DNA from: Actinokineospora diospyrosa
GTDB taxonomy: Bacteria; Actinomycetota; Actinomycetes; Mycobacteriales; Pseudonocardiaceae
Reading direction: 5' to 3'
Assembly: GCF_024171925.1 (NCBI RefSeq)
Contig: NZ_JAMTCO010000004.1
Coordinates: 62,001 to 126,000 of the forward strand
Length of the DNA stretch: 64,000 nucleotides
The number at the start of each line of letters is the position of its first letter. Position 1 is the stretch's first letter. Shown here piece by piece: positions 8,519 through 16,772 of this stretch. The translations under genes and the position numbers were made by a program. A model generated the notes under the pieces. It worked only from the letters and a program-made list of their open reading frames with translations, was not told the origin of the DNA and did not search any database.

Positions 8519-9633
8519 CCGCGCCTCCGAATCACCGCGTTCTGATAAGTCGTCACCGCGACGGTGGCCTCTTCGAGGTCGCACGGCGCGGTCCACAGCA
8601 GCCGGTGGGCCGCGCGGTGCGCGGCGGCCAACTCCGCGCCCTCGGCCAGCCCGAGCCGCACCGCCATCGCCAAGTACACCGCCAGCCGACCGCGCAGCTC
8701 GTCGCGGCGCGCCACCAGCCCCTTGGCCTGGGCGTGCACGACGCTGAGCACCTTGGAGCCGGTGTGGATGCGCGCCTCGACCAGGTCGATCTCCTCGGCG
8801 ACGCGCGACCAGTGCCCGGCGGCCGCCGCGGCCTCGAGGTCGCCGACCGCGCCGGCGGACTCCCCGACGACGTCGGCGACCACCAGCCGATCGGCCGAGA
8901 CGATCTTGCGGCGGGCGTCGGCGACCACGTCGGCGGTGTCGGCGTACTCGGTGGCCAGCATCGCCAGCAGCTGCCCGGTCTCGGCGATCCGGTCGCGCAG
9001 CACGCGCACCCGGTCGACCGGGTTGGCGGCGATGACCACAGCACCGAGACCACCGTCGTGCACGCGACCTGAGGAGACGGCGGCGGCGAGCGCCGCCAAG
9101 GTGAGCAACGGCCCCTCCCCCGCGATGCCATCGCGTAAGGCGGCCAAGAGGTCTTGAGTGTGCTCGGGTGCTGATAGGACAAACACGCCGTTCTCGTCGA
9201 GGCTGTCACCGACGACATGTCCCGGAACACAGTCGAGGAGAAGGACACGGCGGGATGCCTGACTGCGCCGCACGATTCGCCGTATCTCCGCGAGCGGCAG
9301 AGCTGTCGTGGCGAGGTAGCGCCCGTCTGTGCCAACAGTCGCGAGGTGAGGTGCGCCGCCCTCTTCCGTCAAGACTCGCCCAGCGCAGTGCACCAGCAAG
9401 AGGTCTTCAGCCTCGGCGGCAGCTTGGTCGAGAACCCGAACTATCTCGGCTGCCGAGGTCGGGTCCGCCAAGACGACGCAGTGCGACAAGGCAAGCCCAT
9501 CAGGTGAGGTAAGAACCGAGTGCAGGCTGCCCAGCGTAGCCGTCGCGGTCGGCATGGGGGGCAACGACTTGTAGTCGCCCACACCGATCAAGACAGCCCG
9601 CGACCGGGTCGGATCAGGTACTTGGTCGATCAC
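8515..9633 (-). CDS. Caspase-fold protein lacking the catalytic dyad (pseudo-caspase)
   Basis: A 372-residue protein. The N-terminal half matches the peptidase C14 fold: SRAVLIGVGDYKSLPPMP opening strand, ...EDLLLVHCAGRVL where active members carry a GHG motif, and RRVLLLDCVPGH where active members carry a DxC motif. The catalytic His position is Arg86. The catalytic Cys position is Val136, with a Cys one residue earlier, so proteolysis is unlikely. Residues 215-372 are helical. It starts at GTG 9633 four bases after glnH and overlaps pknG by ATGA. A structural or adaptor role in the signalling complex is my inference. The call to the caspase family rests on motif spacing, not on a search. 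Confidence 0.75.
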   Translation of the reverse strand: MIDQVPDPTRSRAVLIGVGDYKSLPPMPTATATLGSLHSVLTSPDGLALSHCVVLADPTSAAEIVRVLDQAAAEAEDLLLVHCAGRVLTEEGGAPHLATVGTDGRYLATTALPLAEIRRIVRRSQASRRVLLLDCVPGHVVGDSLDENGVFVLSAPEHTQDLLAALRDGIAGEGPLLTLAALAAAVSSGRVHDGGLGAVVIAANPVDRVRVLRDRIAETGQLLAMLATEYADTADVVADARRKIVSADRLVVADVVGESAGAVGDLEAAAAAGHWSRVAEEIDLVEARIHTGSKVLSVVHAQAKGLVARRDELRGRLAVYLAMAVRLGLAEGAELAAAHRAAHRLLWTAPCDLEEATVAVTTYQNAVIRRRG

Positions 9634-9637
9634 CGTC

Positions 9638-10657
9638 TCACCTGCCCTCGTAGTCAGCGGGCGGCATGACCATCGCGCGGCCGCTGAACCACTTGTCGTA
9701 GAGCCGGGTCATCCCCTGACCGCGCATCCGCTCCAGGACGGCGTTGACCAGGCGGACCAGGTCCTCGTCGCGGTTGGCGATCGCCACGGCCGCCACGTCG
9801 ACGGTGTCGACGACGCCGGGGAAGATCTCGGTGTTGGGGTCCTGGTCGCGGAAGCCCTCCAGGATCACGTCGTCGGTGGACACCGCGTCGACCTGGTGGC
9901 GCTGCAACTGCACCAGGCAGTCGGTGGTGTCCACGACCGGCACGGCGATGCCGCCGAGCTTGGTGATCCGGTCCAGGTTGATCGTGCCCGCGCCCGCGCA
10001 CACGGTGCGGCCGGTGATCCCGGTGCGCGGGTCCCAGTCGCCCAGCGTGCCGCGGTAGGTGAGCAGCCCCTGGCGGGTCTGCAGGTAGGGCGCGGAGAAC
10101 CGCACGCCGAAGGTGTCGACCCGCTCGCAGGTCACGCTGGCGTCGGCGATGATCAGGTCGACCTTGGCCACGTTGGTCGCGGGCGGGTACTTGCCGTTCT
10201 CGGCGGTGTTCAGCGCCAGGAACCGGTCGCGGGTCGGCATGGCGACGTACTGGATCAGGTCGGGCACCTTGGCCGGGTCGCGGTCGGGGTAGATGGCCCT
10301 GGCGATCTCGATCGCCAGGTCGGCCTCCAACCCCTCCACCGCGCCGGTGCGCAGGTTGCGCGAGCTGAGCCTGCCCGCGGTCTGGCTGACACCCACCCGC
10401 AGGCCGCGCTGCCGGATCTGGTCGATGACCCCGCCGCGCGGCAGCTTGGTCAACTCGGTGCCATCGGGTCGTAGGCTCGCTGTGGATCCCTTGCAAGCAA
10501 CCGTGCGCGGCTGCGCCTGCGCGGCTTCAACCGCGGGCGGCTGGGGCTGTGGCGCGCTCGGCCGGGGCACTTCAGCACGGGGGGCCGGAGTGCAGGCCGC
10601 GACCGCGACGGTAGCGGCAACGGCGATCAGGCGGGTCCACCCGCGGCGGGTGGTCAT
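9638..10657 (-). CDS. glnH: GlnH-like amino-acid-binding lipoprotein
   Basis: A 339-residue periplasmic binding protein. A short basic N-terminus and hydrophobic stretch end in the lipobox VAACTP, followed by a proline-rich linker. The type 2 solute-binding fold starts near GVIDQIRQRGLRVGVSQTAG, and continues with GLEADLAIEIARAIY and NTEIFPGVVDTVDVAAVAI. No ABC permease or ATPase lies nearby, as for mycobacterial GlnH, which presents aspartate/glutamate to GlnX rather than importing it. The true start is ATG 10657, overlapping the glnX stop (ATGA, 10654-10657). It is the second cistron of the operon. Confidence 0.88.
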   Translation of the reverse strand: MTTRRGWTRLIAVAATVAVAACTPAPRAEVPRPSAPQPQPPAVEAAQAQPRTVACKGSTASLRPDGTELTKLPRGGVIDQIRQRGLRVGVSQTAGRLSSRNLRTGAVEGLEADLAIEIARAIYPDRDPAKVPDLIQYVAMPTRDRFLALNTAENGKYPPATNVAKVDLIIADASVTCERVDTFGVRFSAPYLQTRQGLLTYRGTLGDWDPRTGITGRTVCAGAGTINLDRITKLGGIAVPVVDTTDCLVQLQRHQVDAVSTDDVILEGFRDQDPNTEIFPGVVDTVDVAAVAIANRDEDLVRLVNAVLERMRGQGMTRLYDKWFSGRAMVMPPADYEGR

Positions 10658-11940
10658 CGGTACTCCGCGATCCGGGGCCAGAGGCCCCCGACAGCGGCCG
10701 CGGCCGCGACGGCCATCAGCACGGCCACCCCCACATCGGTCCCGGCCAGGGCGGACCTGGCGTCCACGATGGACTGGTCGACCTGCCGCGAGGCCGTGCT
10801 GATCACGTGGTCGAGGTCGACCTTGAGCTCCTCGCTCCCGGTGATGGCCTTGGCGATCTCCCCGTAGCCGGGGCGGGTCGCGGAGAAGTCCCTGGCGATC
10901 GCGGCACGCCACTGCTCGACCACCACCGCCGCCCCGTCGAGCGCGTACTGGGCCTCGGTGTCCAGCGGGGTGGCGCGCACCGCAGTGAGCTTCCCGTCGA
11001 TGCGGTTCACCTGGGTGGTCAACTCGTCGAGGTCACCGACCAGGGGGAAGATCAACGCCCGGGCCTGTGCCCCGTCGAGGTTGCGGGCCTCGGCGCGGAT
11101 CTCGGTCAACGGGACCAAATGGGTCCTGGACAGTTCCGCACTAGTAGCCGCGTTAGCGGCGGCGACAACCGAGGAGGCCGCGAGCCAACCGAACGCGACG
11201 AGCGTAAGAACGGTCGCGGCGACCATGCCCACGTTGAACCGCCTACGGGTTCGGCGGGCCAGGTAGCGCTGGATCATCACAAGCAGCAGAACCATCGCTA
11301 GCCCTACCGTCACGGCGAACCACGGAAACGAGTCAACGCCTGCGGGTGGGGTGGCGTCCCGGAGGTCCTTGGCCAACTCCAGCATCGTTTCCCGTGCCAG
11401 CAAGGATGCCTCGTTCAGATAAGAGGTGCCGACAGGATCAACGCGGCTGGAATAGACCCACCCGGCCTCGACCAAACCTGTGTAGACGGGCAGCAAGGAC
11501 GATAGGACGGCTAAGCGTTCGGCCGTGGTGAGAGCGCCGTTGGCCAGGTAGGCCCGCCGAGCCGCACTGGTGAGTTCGTTGATTCGGGATGTCGACGCCA
11601 CCTCAGGCACTGCCTTAGTGGCGTAATCCAACGCGGCCGCCGCGGCGACGATGTCGTCGCGGAACGCCTGCTGCTGCACCGCCACCTGCTCACCACTGAC
11701 CAGGACCACCGAGAACGACGTGGCGTCCGCGTCCGCCAATGCCCGGTAGATCTCACCGGCCGCGGCGTTCACCGCTCCCCTGCGCTCGGCGAGATCGGTG
11801 AGCAGGTCGGCGCGCTGCCCGATGCTCAGCACCCCGACCAGGCCAGCCACCCCCGCGGCGGCCAGCACCGCGGCCACGATGAGGGTCAGCTTCCCCTCGG
11901 TACGCCGGAAGTGCGCGGCGACGACCGACCGCCAGGCCAC
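10654..11940 (-). CDS. glnX: GlnX-like four-helix membrane sensor
   Basis: A 428-residue membrane protein with about four transmembrane helices: one near 17-38, two in the middle (FPWFAVTVGLAMVLLLVMI and VGMVAATVLTLVAFGWLAAS) and one near the C-terminus (VGVAVLMAVAAAAAVGGLW). Two helical extracytoplasmic regions lie between them. Size, topology and position directly before glnH and the pknG module match mycobacterial GlnX (Rv0412c), which passes the GlnH signal to PknG. It starts at GTG 11940 with a purine-rich Shine-Dalgarno stretch before it and is the first gene of the operon, so the promoter should lie in 11,941-12,100, which is shared with the divergent sigma-factor locus. Confidence 0.82.
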   Translation of the reverse strand: MAWRSVVAAHFRRTEGKLTLIVAAVLAAAGVAGLVGVLSIGQRADLLTDLAERRGAVNAAAGEIYRALADADATSFSVVLVSGEQVAVQQQAFRDDIVAAAAALDYATKAVPEVASTSRINELTSAARRAYLANGALTTAERLAVLSSLLPVYTGLVEAGWVYSSRVDPVGTSYLNEASLLARETMLELAKDLRDATPPAGVDSFPWFAVTVGLAMVLLLVMIQRYLARRTRRRFNVGMVAATVLTLVAFGWLAASSVVAAANAATSAELSRTHLVPLTEIRAEARNLDGAQARALIFPLVGDLDELTTQVNRIDGKLTAVRATPLDTEAQYALDGAAVVVEQWRAAIARDFSATRPGYGEIAKAITGSEELKVDLDHVISTASRQVDQSIVDARSALAGTDVGVAVLMAVAAAAAVGGLWPRIAEYR

Positions 11941-12089
11941 GTACGCCCCGCCCCCTCCCCCAGTACGCCCCTTGCCCTACCTCCGCGTAATCGCTCGGGC
12001 ACGGCGACACCGTTATCGCAGCACAACCGGGGCCACCCGATCGGACGCTTGGACAGCTGATGGCGATTTCCCGCTACCCTCGACCGGCC

Positions 12090-12118
12090 TGTCCATCCGG
12101 CGGCCCCGGCTCCGACGT
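12090..12118 (+). promoter_or_regulatory. Candidate ECF42-type promoter
   Basis: TGTCCA at 12090-12095 and CGACGT at 12113-12118 are separated by 17 bp, about 60 bp before the YCII gene. This resembles the TGTCGA / CGA-type promoters described for ECF42 sigma factors, which usually drive their own DGPF/YCII partner. The call is based only on eye matching. Confidence 0.35.
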
Positions 12119-12178
12119 CCCGGTCGCCAGGCCACGCGACGGGCGCGGCCGCTGGTTCACCGGACGAGGAGCACGACC

Positions 12179-12565
12179 ATGAAGTACATGCTGCTGGCCT
12201 ACACCAACCGGGACGCGTGGGAGGCCACCACGCGGGAGTGGACGGCGACCGGGCAGATGCCCGCCGAGGTCGCCGCGGCCTGCGAGTTCTTCGCCGAACT
12301 CGGCCAGGAACTGGTCGCCTCCGGCGAGTTCGTCGGCGCGGAGGGCCTCGCCGACCCGGCGCACAGCCGCACCGTGCGGCCCTCGGCCGGGGCCCCGGTC
12401 GCCACCGAGGGGCCGTTCGCGGAGGCCAAGGAGGTGCTGGTCAGCTACGGCATCGTCGACTGCGCCACCCCGGAGCGGGCGGCCGAGATCGCCGCCAAGA
12501 TCGTCTCGGGCACCGGCGACACCGTGGAGATCCGACCGCTGATGACCCCAACCGGCGAGCTGTAG
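12179..12565 (+). CDS. YCII/DGPF-family protein
   Basis: A 128-residue protein with the family opening MKYMLLAY and the motif VATEGPFAEAKEVLVSYGIVDC, which is the DGPF-type signature. Family members are small alpha/beta barrel-like proteins of unclear enzymatic role. In actinobacteria they are very often adjacent to ECF42 sigma factors, as here: the sigma gene starts 8 bp downstream. The ATG at 12179 has GAGGAG-like purines about 8 bases upstream. Confidence 0.88.
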   Translation: MKYMLLAYTNRDAWEATTREWTATGQMPAEVAAACEFFAELGQELVASGEFVGAEGLADPAHSRTVRPSAGAPVATEGPFAEAKEVLVSYGIVDCATPERAAEIAAKIVSGTGDTVEIRPLMTPTGEL

Positions 12566-12573
12566 CGCCTGCC

Positions 12574-13734
12574 GTGGACACAGCCCTCGCGCGGTCACTC
12601 GTACCGCACGTACTTGGCGCTGTCGTGCGCCGGTACGGGCATTTCGACGCCGCCGAGGACGCCGTCCAAGAGGCTCTTATCGCCGCGCACGCCCAGTGGC
12701 CGGTAGAGGGAACACCGGCTGACCCGAAAGCGTGGCTGATCCGGGTCGCGGCGCGCAGGCTGGTCGACAGCCTGCGCGCCGAGCAGGCCCGCAAGCGCCG
12801 GGAAGAGACCGTGGCCGCCTGGGCCGACCGCGAAGAGGTCCCCGTGCCGGACACCGACGACACCCTGACGCTGCTGTTCCTGTGCTGCCACCCGGCGCTA
12901 CCGCGCGACGCCCAAGTGCCGTTGACACTGCGCGCGGTCGCCGGACTCACCACCGCCGAGATCGCGCGCGCGTTCCTGGTCCCCGAACCGACCATGGCCA
13001 AGCGGATCACCCGTGCCAAGCACCGCATCCGCGACCACGGCGGCCGCTTCGCCGAACCCGGTTCGCTCGAGGCGGTGCTGCAGGTGCTCTACCTGGTGTT
13101 CACCGAGGGCCACACCGGCCGCGCGGACCTGGCCGCCGAGGCGATCCGGCTCACCGAGCACGTGCACCGGTCGCGCCCGGCGGACGCCGAGGTGACCGGG
13201 CTGCTGGCGCTGATGCTGCTCACCGACTCCCGCCGCGCGGCGCGGGCGACGGCGGCTGGGGCGCTGGTGCCGCTGGCCGAGCAGGACCGCGGGCGGTGGG
13301 ACCGGGCGCTGATCGCCCGCGGGACGGCGCTGGCCGAGGTCGCACTCACCCGGGGCCGGGTGTTCGGCCAGTACGCGCTGCAGGCGGCCATCGCCGCCGT
13401 GCACGCCGAGGCCGGGGACGCGCGCGACACCGACTGGCCGCAGATCCTCGCGCTCTACCACCTGCTGGAGCAGGTCACCGACAACCCGGTGGTGACGCTC
13501 AACCGGGCGGTGGCCACGGCGATGGTGCACGGGCCCGGAGCGGGACTGGAGTTGACCGAGGGGCTAGCCGAGCGGCTGGCGACCAACCACCGGCTCGCCG
13601 CGGTGCGCGCGCATCTGCTGGAACTGGCGGGCGAGCCTGCCTCCGCGCGAGAGCACTACCTGACCGCGGCACGACAAACAACGAGCACACCCGAACGGGA
13701 GTACCTACTGGGTAGAGCCGCCCGGCTGAGATGA
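12574..13734 (+). CDS. ECF42-type RNA polymerase sigma factor with TPR-like extension
   Basis: A 386-residue protein. Region sigma-2 covers about 5-75 (FDAAEDAVQEALIAAHAQW, WLIRVAARRLVDSLR). Region sigma-4 covers about 105-160 (LRAVAGLTTAEIARAFLV, TMAKRITRAKHRI). A long helical C-terminal extension contains EADRDRWDRALIARG-type helices and HLLEQVTDNPVVTLNRAVA. This architecture is that of ECF42 sigma factors, whose C-terminal extension is needed for activity. No anti-sigma gene is present. The chosen start is GTG 12574, eight bases after the YCII stop codon; the frame remains open upstream only as an out-of-frame shadow of the YCII gene. Confidence 0.9.
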   Translation: MDTALARSLVPHVLGAVVRRYGHFDAAEDAVQEALIAAHAQWPVEGTPADPKAWLIRVAARRLVDSLRAEQARKRREETVAAWADREEVPVPDTDDTLTLLFLCCHPALPRDAQVPLTLRAVAGLTTAEIARAFLVPEPTMAKRITRAKHRIRDHGGRFAEPGSLEAVLQVLYLVFTEGHTGRADLAAEAIRLTEHVHRSRPADAEVTGLLALMLLTDSRRAARATAAGALVPLAEQDRGRWDRALIARGTALAEVALTRGRVFGQYALQAAIAAVHAEAGDARDTDWPQILALYHLLEQVTDNPVVTLNRAVATAMVHGPGAGLELTEGLAERLATNHRLAAVRAHLLELAGEPASAREHYLTAARQTTSTPEREYLLGRAARLR

Positions 13735-13897
13735 CCTTGCCGGGATGAACGATCACCGCGTCGTAAAGTCGGAACCGCGAATACCCCGTTCGTGAAGCGA
13801 TCGGGAGAATTCGCCCACCTCGCTGTGACGGCAGAACTGCTGCCGCTGGAGAACTGCCGCAGGGAAGTGCCACCCGGAACTCGGGCGGGAATACCGT

Positions 13898-13930
13898 CCC
13901 TACCCGGCTGGGCGGACCAGCCGGGTAGGG
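13898..13930. terminator. Hairpin between sigma-factor and lsr2 genes
   Basis: A perfect 14-bp inverted repeat (13898-13911 with 13917-13930, loop GCGGA) lies between the 3' ends of two convergent genes, 8 bp from the lsr2 stop codon. It is likely a bidirectional terminator; there is no T-tract. Confidence 0.7.
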
Positions 13931-13937
13931 AAAAGCA

Positions 13938-14357
13938 TCAGCCGGAGAAGGTGGCCTTCCTCACCTTCGCGCGGCTCTTCGCCTTCGTCGGCGCGGGCTC
14001 GGGCTCCGGCTCGGCGTGCGCGACCTCGAAAGCGTCGACGACAGCCGAGGGGATGCGGCCGCGCTCGGAGATGTCGTGGCCGTTGCGCCGAGCCCAGTCG
14101 CGAATGGCCTTGGTCTGCTCCTTGCTGCGGCCCTCACCGGCGGGCTTGCCCGGCGCGATGGGTCGCTTGACCCGGCCACCGGTCCGGCGCGCGGCGGCGA
14201 CGTAATCGGCCAGTTCGCCGCGCAGCCGCTCGGCGTTGGACTCGTTCAGGTCGATCTCGTAGTTGACGCCGTCCAGGCTGAACTCGACGGAACGGATGTC
14301 CTCGCCGCTGGAGCCGTCGAGGTCGTCGTAGAGCTGGACAATGGTTTTCTGAGCCAT
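13938..14357 (-). CDS. lsr2: Lsr2 nucleoid-associated protein
   Basis: A 139-residue protein typical of Lsr2. The N-terminal oligomerisation domain ([15 protein letters not shown], then [14 protein letters not shown]) is followed by a linker and the C-terminal AT-hook-like DNA-binding domain ([26 protein letters not shown]). The DNA-contacting [13 protein letters not shown] segment is a close variant of the canonical RGR-containing motif. Lsr2 bridges DNA and silences AT-rich, often foreign, genes. The start is ATG 14357; an in-frame ATG seven codons upstream is not conserved in the family. After the domain there is a Lys/Arg-rich tail ([16 protein letters not shown]). Confidence 0.96.
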   Translation of the reverse strand: MAQKTIVQLYDDLDGSSGEDIRSVEFSLDGVNYEIDLNESNAERLRGELADYVAAARRTGGRVKRPIAPGKPAGEGRSKEQTKAIRDWARRNGHDISERGRIPSAVVDAFEVAHAEPEPEPAPTKAKSRAKVRKATFSG

Positions 14358-14531
14358 TCGGGGCACCTCATCGCACAAACTGGTCAGCTTGGGTTGCTGT
14401 GGAAGTTAGCAGCCCAAAGGACCGGGCGCGGAGCGACCCGGGCGCTGTCCACTCCGGGCACTCCGATGTAGACGCCCCGGTGGCCGACCCGGGGGCACCG
14501 AACCGGACCGGGGAACGACTCGGGGAGAACG

Positions 14532-14566
14532 CCGCGGCCCCCCGGGGTGAACCCGGGGGGCCGCGG
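14532..14566 (-). terminator. Strong GC hairpin after the TenA-like gene
   Basis: A perfect 15-bp inverted repeat, 14532-14546 with 14552-14566 and loop GTGAA, sits 25 bp past the stop codon of the TenA-like gene. Confidence 0.8.
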
Positions 14567-14590
14567 TGGAACGCTTGCGCGCCAGCCGGT

Positions 14591-15250
14591 TCAGGCCTCG
14601 ATGTCGGCGAGGGTGTTCCAGAACATCAGCTCGTAGCCCTGCAGGAGCCTGCCGTAGCCGATGGCGCGGCCGGGGGTCCAGCCGTCGTCGAGCGCCTGCT
14701 GCAGCGCGATCGGGTAGAGCGCCTCCAACTCCGGGACCGGGGTGGCGAAGAAGTCGAAGAACCCGGTGCCGGTCTCGTCGAAGCCGTAGTGCTCGCGCAG
14801 CCCGGCGGAGATCGTCGCGCAATAGCCGCCCCAGGCGGCGAAGTTGGCCAGGATCGCCAGCAGCGCGTCCCGCGGGTTGCCGTTGAGGGCGAGCCACGCC
14901 AGGTAGGCCGGGTAGGCCTGGCACCCCGGTCGGGGTTCGTAGTCGCGGATCGCGTCCTCGTCGAGCCCGCACGCCGCGGCGAAGTCACCGAGCTTGGCCA
15001 GCGCCAACCCCTCGCCGGAGGCCAGCGAGCTGAACACCTCGCGCGCGGCCGGGTCGACGGCCTGGGCGGCCAGCGTCAGGAAGGTGCGCCAGTCGCTGGC
15101 GATGATCCGGTGCTGCTCGGCGGCCAGCGCGGCGAGCGCGGCCAGCGGCGCCGACCCGGCCGCGACGGCCGGGACGAACCGGTTGTCGTGCTCACCGGGC
15201 AACAGCTCCCGCTGCACCCGTTCCAACAGTTCCTTGCCCGACTCACCCAT
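14591..15250 (-). CDS. TenA/PqqC-like (haem-oxygenase fold) protein
   Basis: A 219-residue all-helical protein. The pattern LLPGEHDNRFVPAV, ...LAALAAEQHRIIASDWRTFLTLA, NFAAWGGYCATISAGL and FFDFFATPVPELE resembles the TenA/THI-4/PqqC group with its buried helical pocket. The canonical thiaminase II cysteine and surrounding motif are not obvious, so enzymatic thiamin salvage cannot be claimed. It is monocistronic and diverges from the chitinase gene. Start ATG 15250 with GGGAGGTCGG upstream on the minus strand. Confidence 0.6.
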   Translation of the reverse strand: MGESGKELLERVQRELLPGEHDNRFVPAVAAGSAPLAALAALAAEQHRIIASDWRTFLTLAAQAVDPAAREVFSSLASGEGLALAKLGDFAAACGLDEDAIRDYEPRPGCQAYPAYLAWLALNGNPRDALLAILANFAAWGGYCATISAGLREHYGFDETGTGFFDFFATPVPELEALYPIALQQALDDGWTPGRAIGYGRLLQGYELMFWNTLADIEA

Positions 15251-15353
15251 CGCCGACCTCCCTGCGCGCCTGCGGACCCGGGCCCACCCTAGATCATCTC
15301 CGGGCCCCGGTCAGCCGCGCGGCGCGGCCCGCCTTGCGGCCGCCGCACAGCAA

Positions 15354-15365
15354 TGGTCTAGACCT
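15354..15365. promoter_or_regulatory. DasR-type (dre-like) operator before the chitinase
   Basis: The sequence TGGTCTAGACCT contains the perfect palindrome GGTCTAGACC, the core of the DasR responsive element and of the direct-repeat elements known from Streptomyces chitinase promoters. It is 115 bp before the chitinase start. DasR represses chitin and N-acetylglucosamine genes; DasR itself is not in this window. Confidence 0.7.
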
Positions 15366-15480
15366 TGACGCCGGTTGGCCCATCGGCTTAGGTGATTTTC
15401 GACCCCCTGCTCCCTGCGGCCGGTGGGTCGGACCCCTGCACGCCCACCCCGTCCCCGGTGGGCCCCAAAGGAGTGATCAC

Positions 15481-16662
15481 GTGTCGAGAAACCGCATCAT
15501 CGCGGCGGCGATCGCGGTGGCGACGGTGGGTGGGTTGGCGTTCCTGCTGCCGACCGTCACCGCCTCAGCCGCCGACTGCGCGCCCGCGTGGAGCAGCGCG
15601 ACCGTCTACACCGGCGGCAAGGCCGCCTCGTACAACGGGCACAACTGGTCGGCCAAGTGGTGGACCCAGAACGAGACCCCCGGCCAGGCCCAGGTGTGGG
15701 CCGACCAGGGCACCTGCGGCGGCACCACGCCGACGACGACCACCCGGCCGACCACCACCACGATCACCACCACGACCCGGCCGACCACGCCGACCACCGG
15801 GCCCGACGGCTGCCTGCACCCGGACTGGGTCCAGGGCAAGCAGTACAAGACCGGCGACGTCGTCCGCTTCACCGACGGCAAGTACTACATCGCCGAGCAC
15901 GACAACCCGGGCTACAGCCCGGTGGTGAGCACCTGGTACTGGGACCCGTACAACTGCGGCGGCACGCCGACCACGACGAACCCGACCAGCACCACGCCGA
16001 CCACCACCACCCGGCCCACGACGACGACCAGCACCCCGAACACCGGGTTCGTCGTCACCGAGGCGCAGTTCAACCAGATGTTCCCCAGCCGGAACACCTT
16101 CTACACCTACAAGGGCCTCACCGACGCGCTGGCGGCCTACCCCGGCTTCGCCAACACCGGCACGGACACCACCAAGCGCCAAGAGGCGGCGGCGTTCCTG
16201 GCCAACGTCAACCACGAGACCGGCGGGTTGGTCTACATCAAGGAGATCAACGAGGCCAACTACCCGCACTACTGCGACGCCACCCAGCCCTACGGCTGCC
16301 CGGCCGGTCAGGCGGCGTACTACGGCCGCGGCCCGATCCAGCTGAGCTGGAACTTCAACTACAAGGCCGCCGGTGACGCGCTGGGCATCGACCTGCTCGG
16401 CAACCCGTTCCTGGTTGAGCGCGACCCGGCCGTGGCGTGGAAGACCGCGCTCTGGTACTGGAACACCCAGAAGGGCCCCGGCACGATGACCCCGCACGAC
16501 GCGATGGTCAACGGCCGCGGTTTCGGCGAGACGATCCGCAGCATCAACGGCGCGCTGGAGTGCAACGGCGGCAACCCGGCGCAGGTGCAGAGCCGGATCA
16601 ACGCCTACCAGCGGTTCACCCAGTTGTTGGGCACCACGCCCGGCTCGAACCTGAGCTGCTGA
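15481..16662 (+). CDS. Secreted GH19 chitinase with two chitin-binding modules
   Basis: A 393-residue protein. The signal peptide covers about 1-30 (basic start, IIAAAIAVATVGGLAFLL, then TASA). Two small CBM5/12-like modules follow: WSSATVYTGGKAASYNGHNW...WTQNE at about 33-80 and WVQGKQYKTGDVVRF at about 117-160. Thr/Pro-rich linkers separate them. The GH19 catalytic domain runs from about 185 to the end, with NHETGG (catalytic acid near residue 246), YYGRGPIQLSWNFNY and GLECNGG-like features. It hydrolyses chitin outside the cell. The GTG at 15481 is the only start that gives a proper signal peptide. Confidence 0.93.
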   Translation: MSRNRIIAAAIAVATVGGLAFLLPTVTASAADCAPAWSSATVYTGGKAASYNGHNWSAKWWTQNETPGQAQVWADQGTCGGTTPTTTTRPTTTTITTTTRPTTPTTGPDGCLHPDWVQGKQYKTGDVVRFTDGKYYIAEHDNPGYSPVVSTWYWDPYNCGGTPTTTNPTSTTPTTTTRPTTTTSTPNTGFVVTEAQFNQMFPSRNTFYTYKGLTDALAAYPGFANTGTDTTKRQEAAAFLANVNHETGGLVYIKEINEANYPHYCDATQPYGCPAGQAAYYGRGPIQLSWNFNYKAAGDALGIDLLGNPFLVERDPAVAWKTALWYWNTQKGPGTMTPHDAMVNGRGFGETIRSINGALECNGGNPAQVQSRINAYQRFTQLLGTTPGSNLSC

Positions 16663-16668
16663 CCCACC

Positions 16669-16716
16669 GTGTCGCGGGGGCGGTCGCCGGGTCACCTGGT
16701 GCCGCCCCCGCGACAC
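16669..16716 (+). terminator. Rho-independent-like hairpin after the chitinase
   Basis: A perfect 15-bp inverted repeat (16669-16683 with 16702-16716) begins six bases after the chitinase stop codon. Confidence 0.8.
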
Positions 16717-16772
16717 GTTCGGCCTAACGTGACGATCACCGGTCGAGTCGTGTCGCGGGGCCGAATCCCGCT

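Noticed and set aside
12217..12573. N-terminal extension of the sigma factor through the YCII gene
   Set aside because: The extension is an out-of-frame reading of a well-recognised YCII gene; sigma region 2 begins right after GTG 12574.
13938..14378. Longer Lsr2 start at 14378
   Set aside because: The seven extra residues precede the invariant MAQK start of the family and lack a ribosome site.
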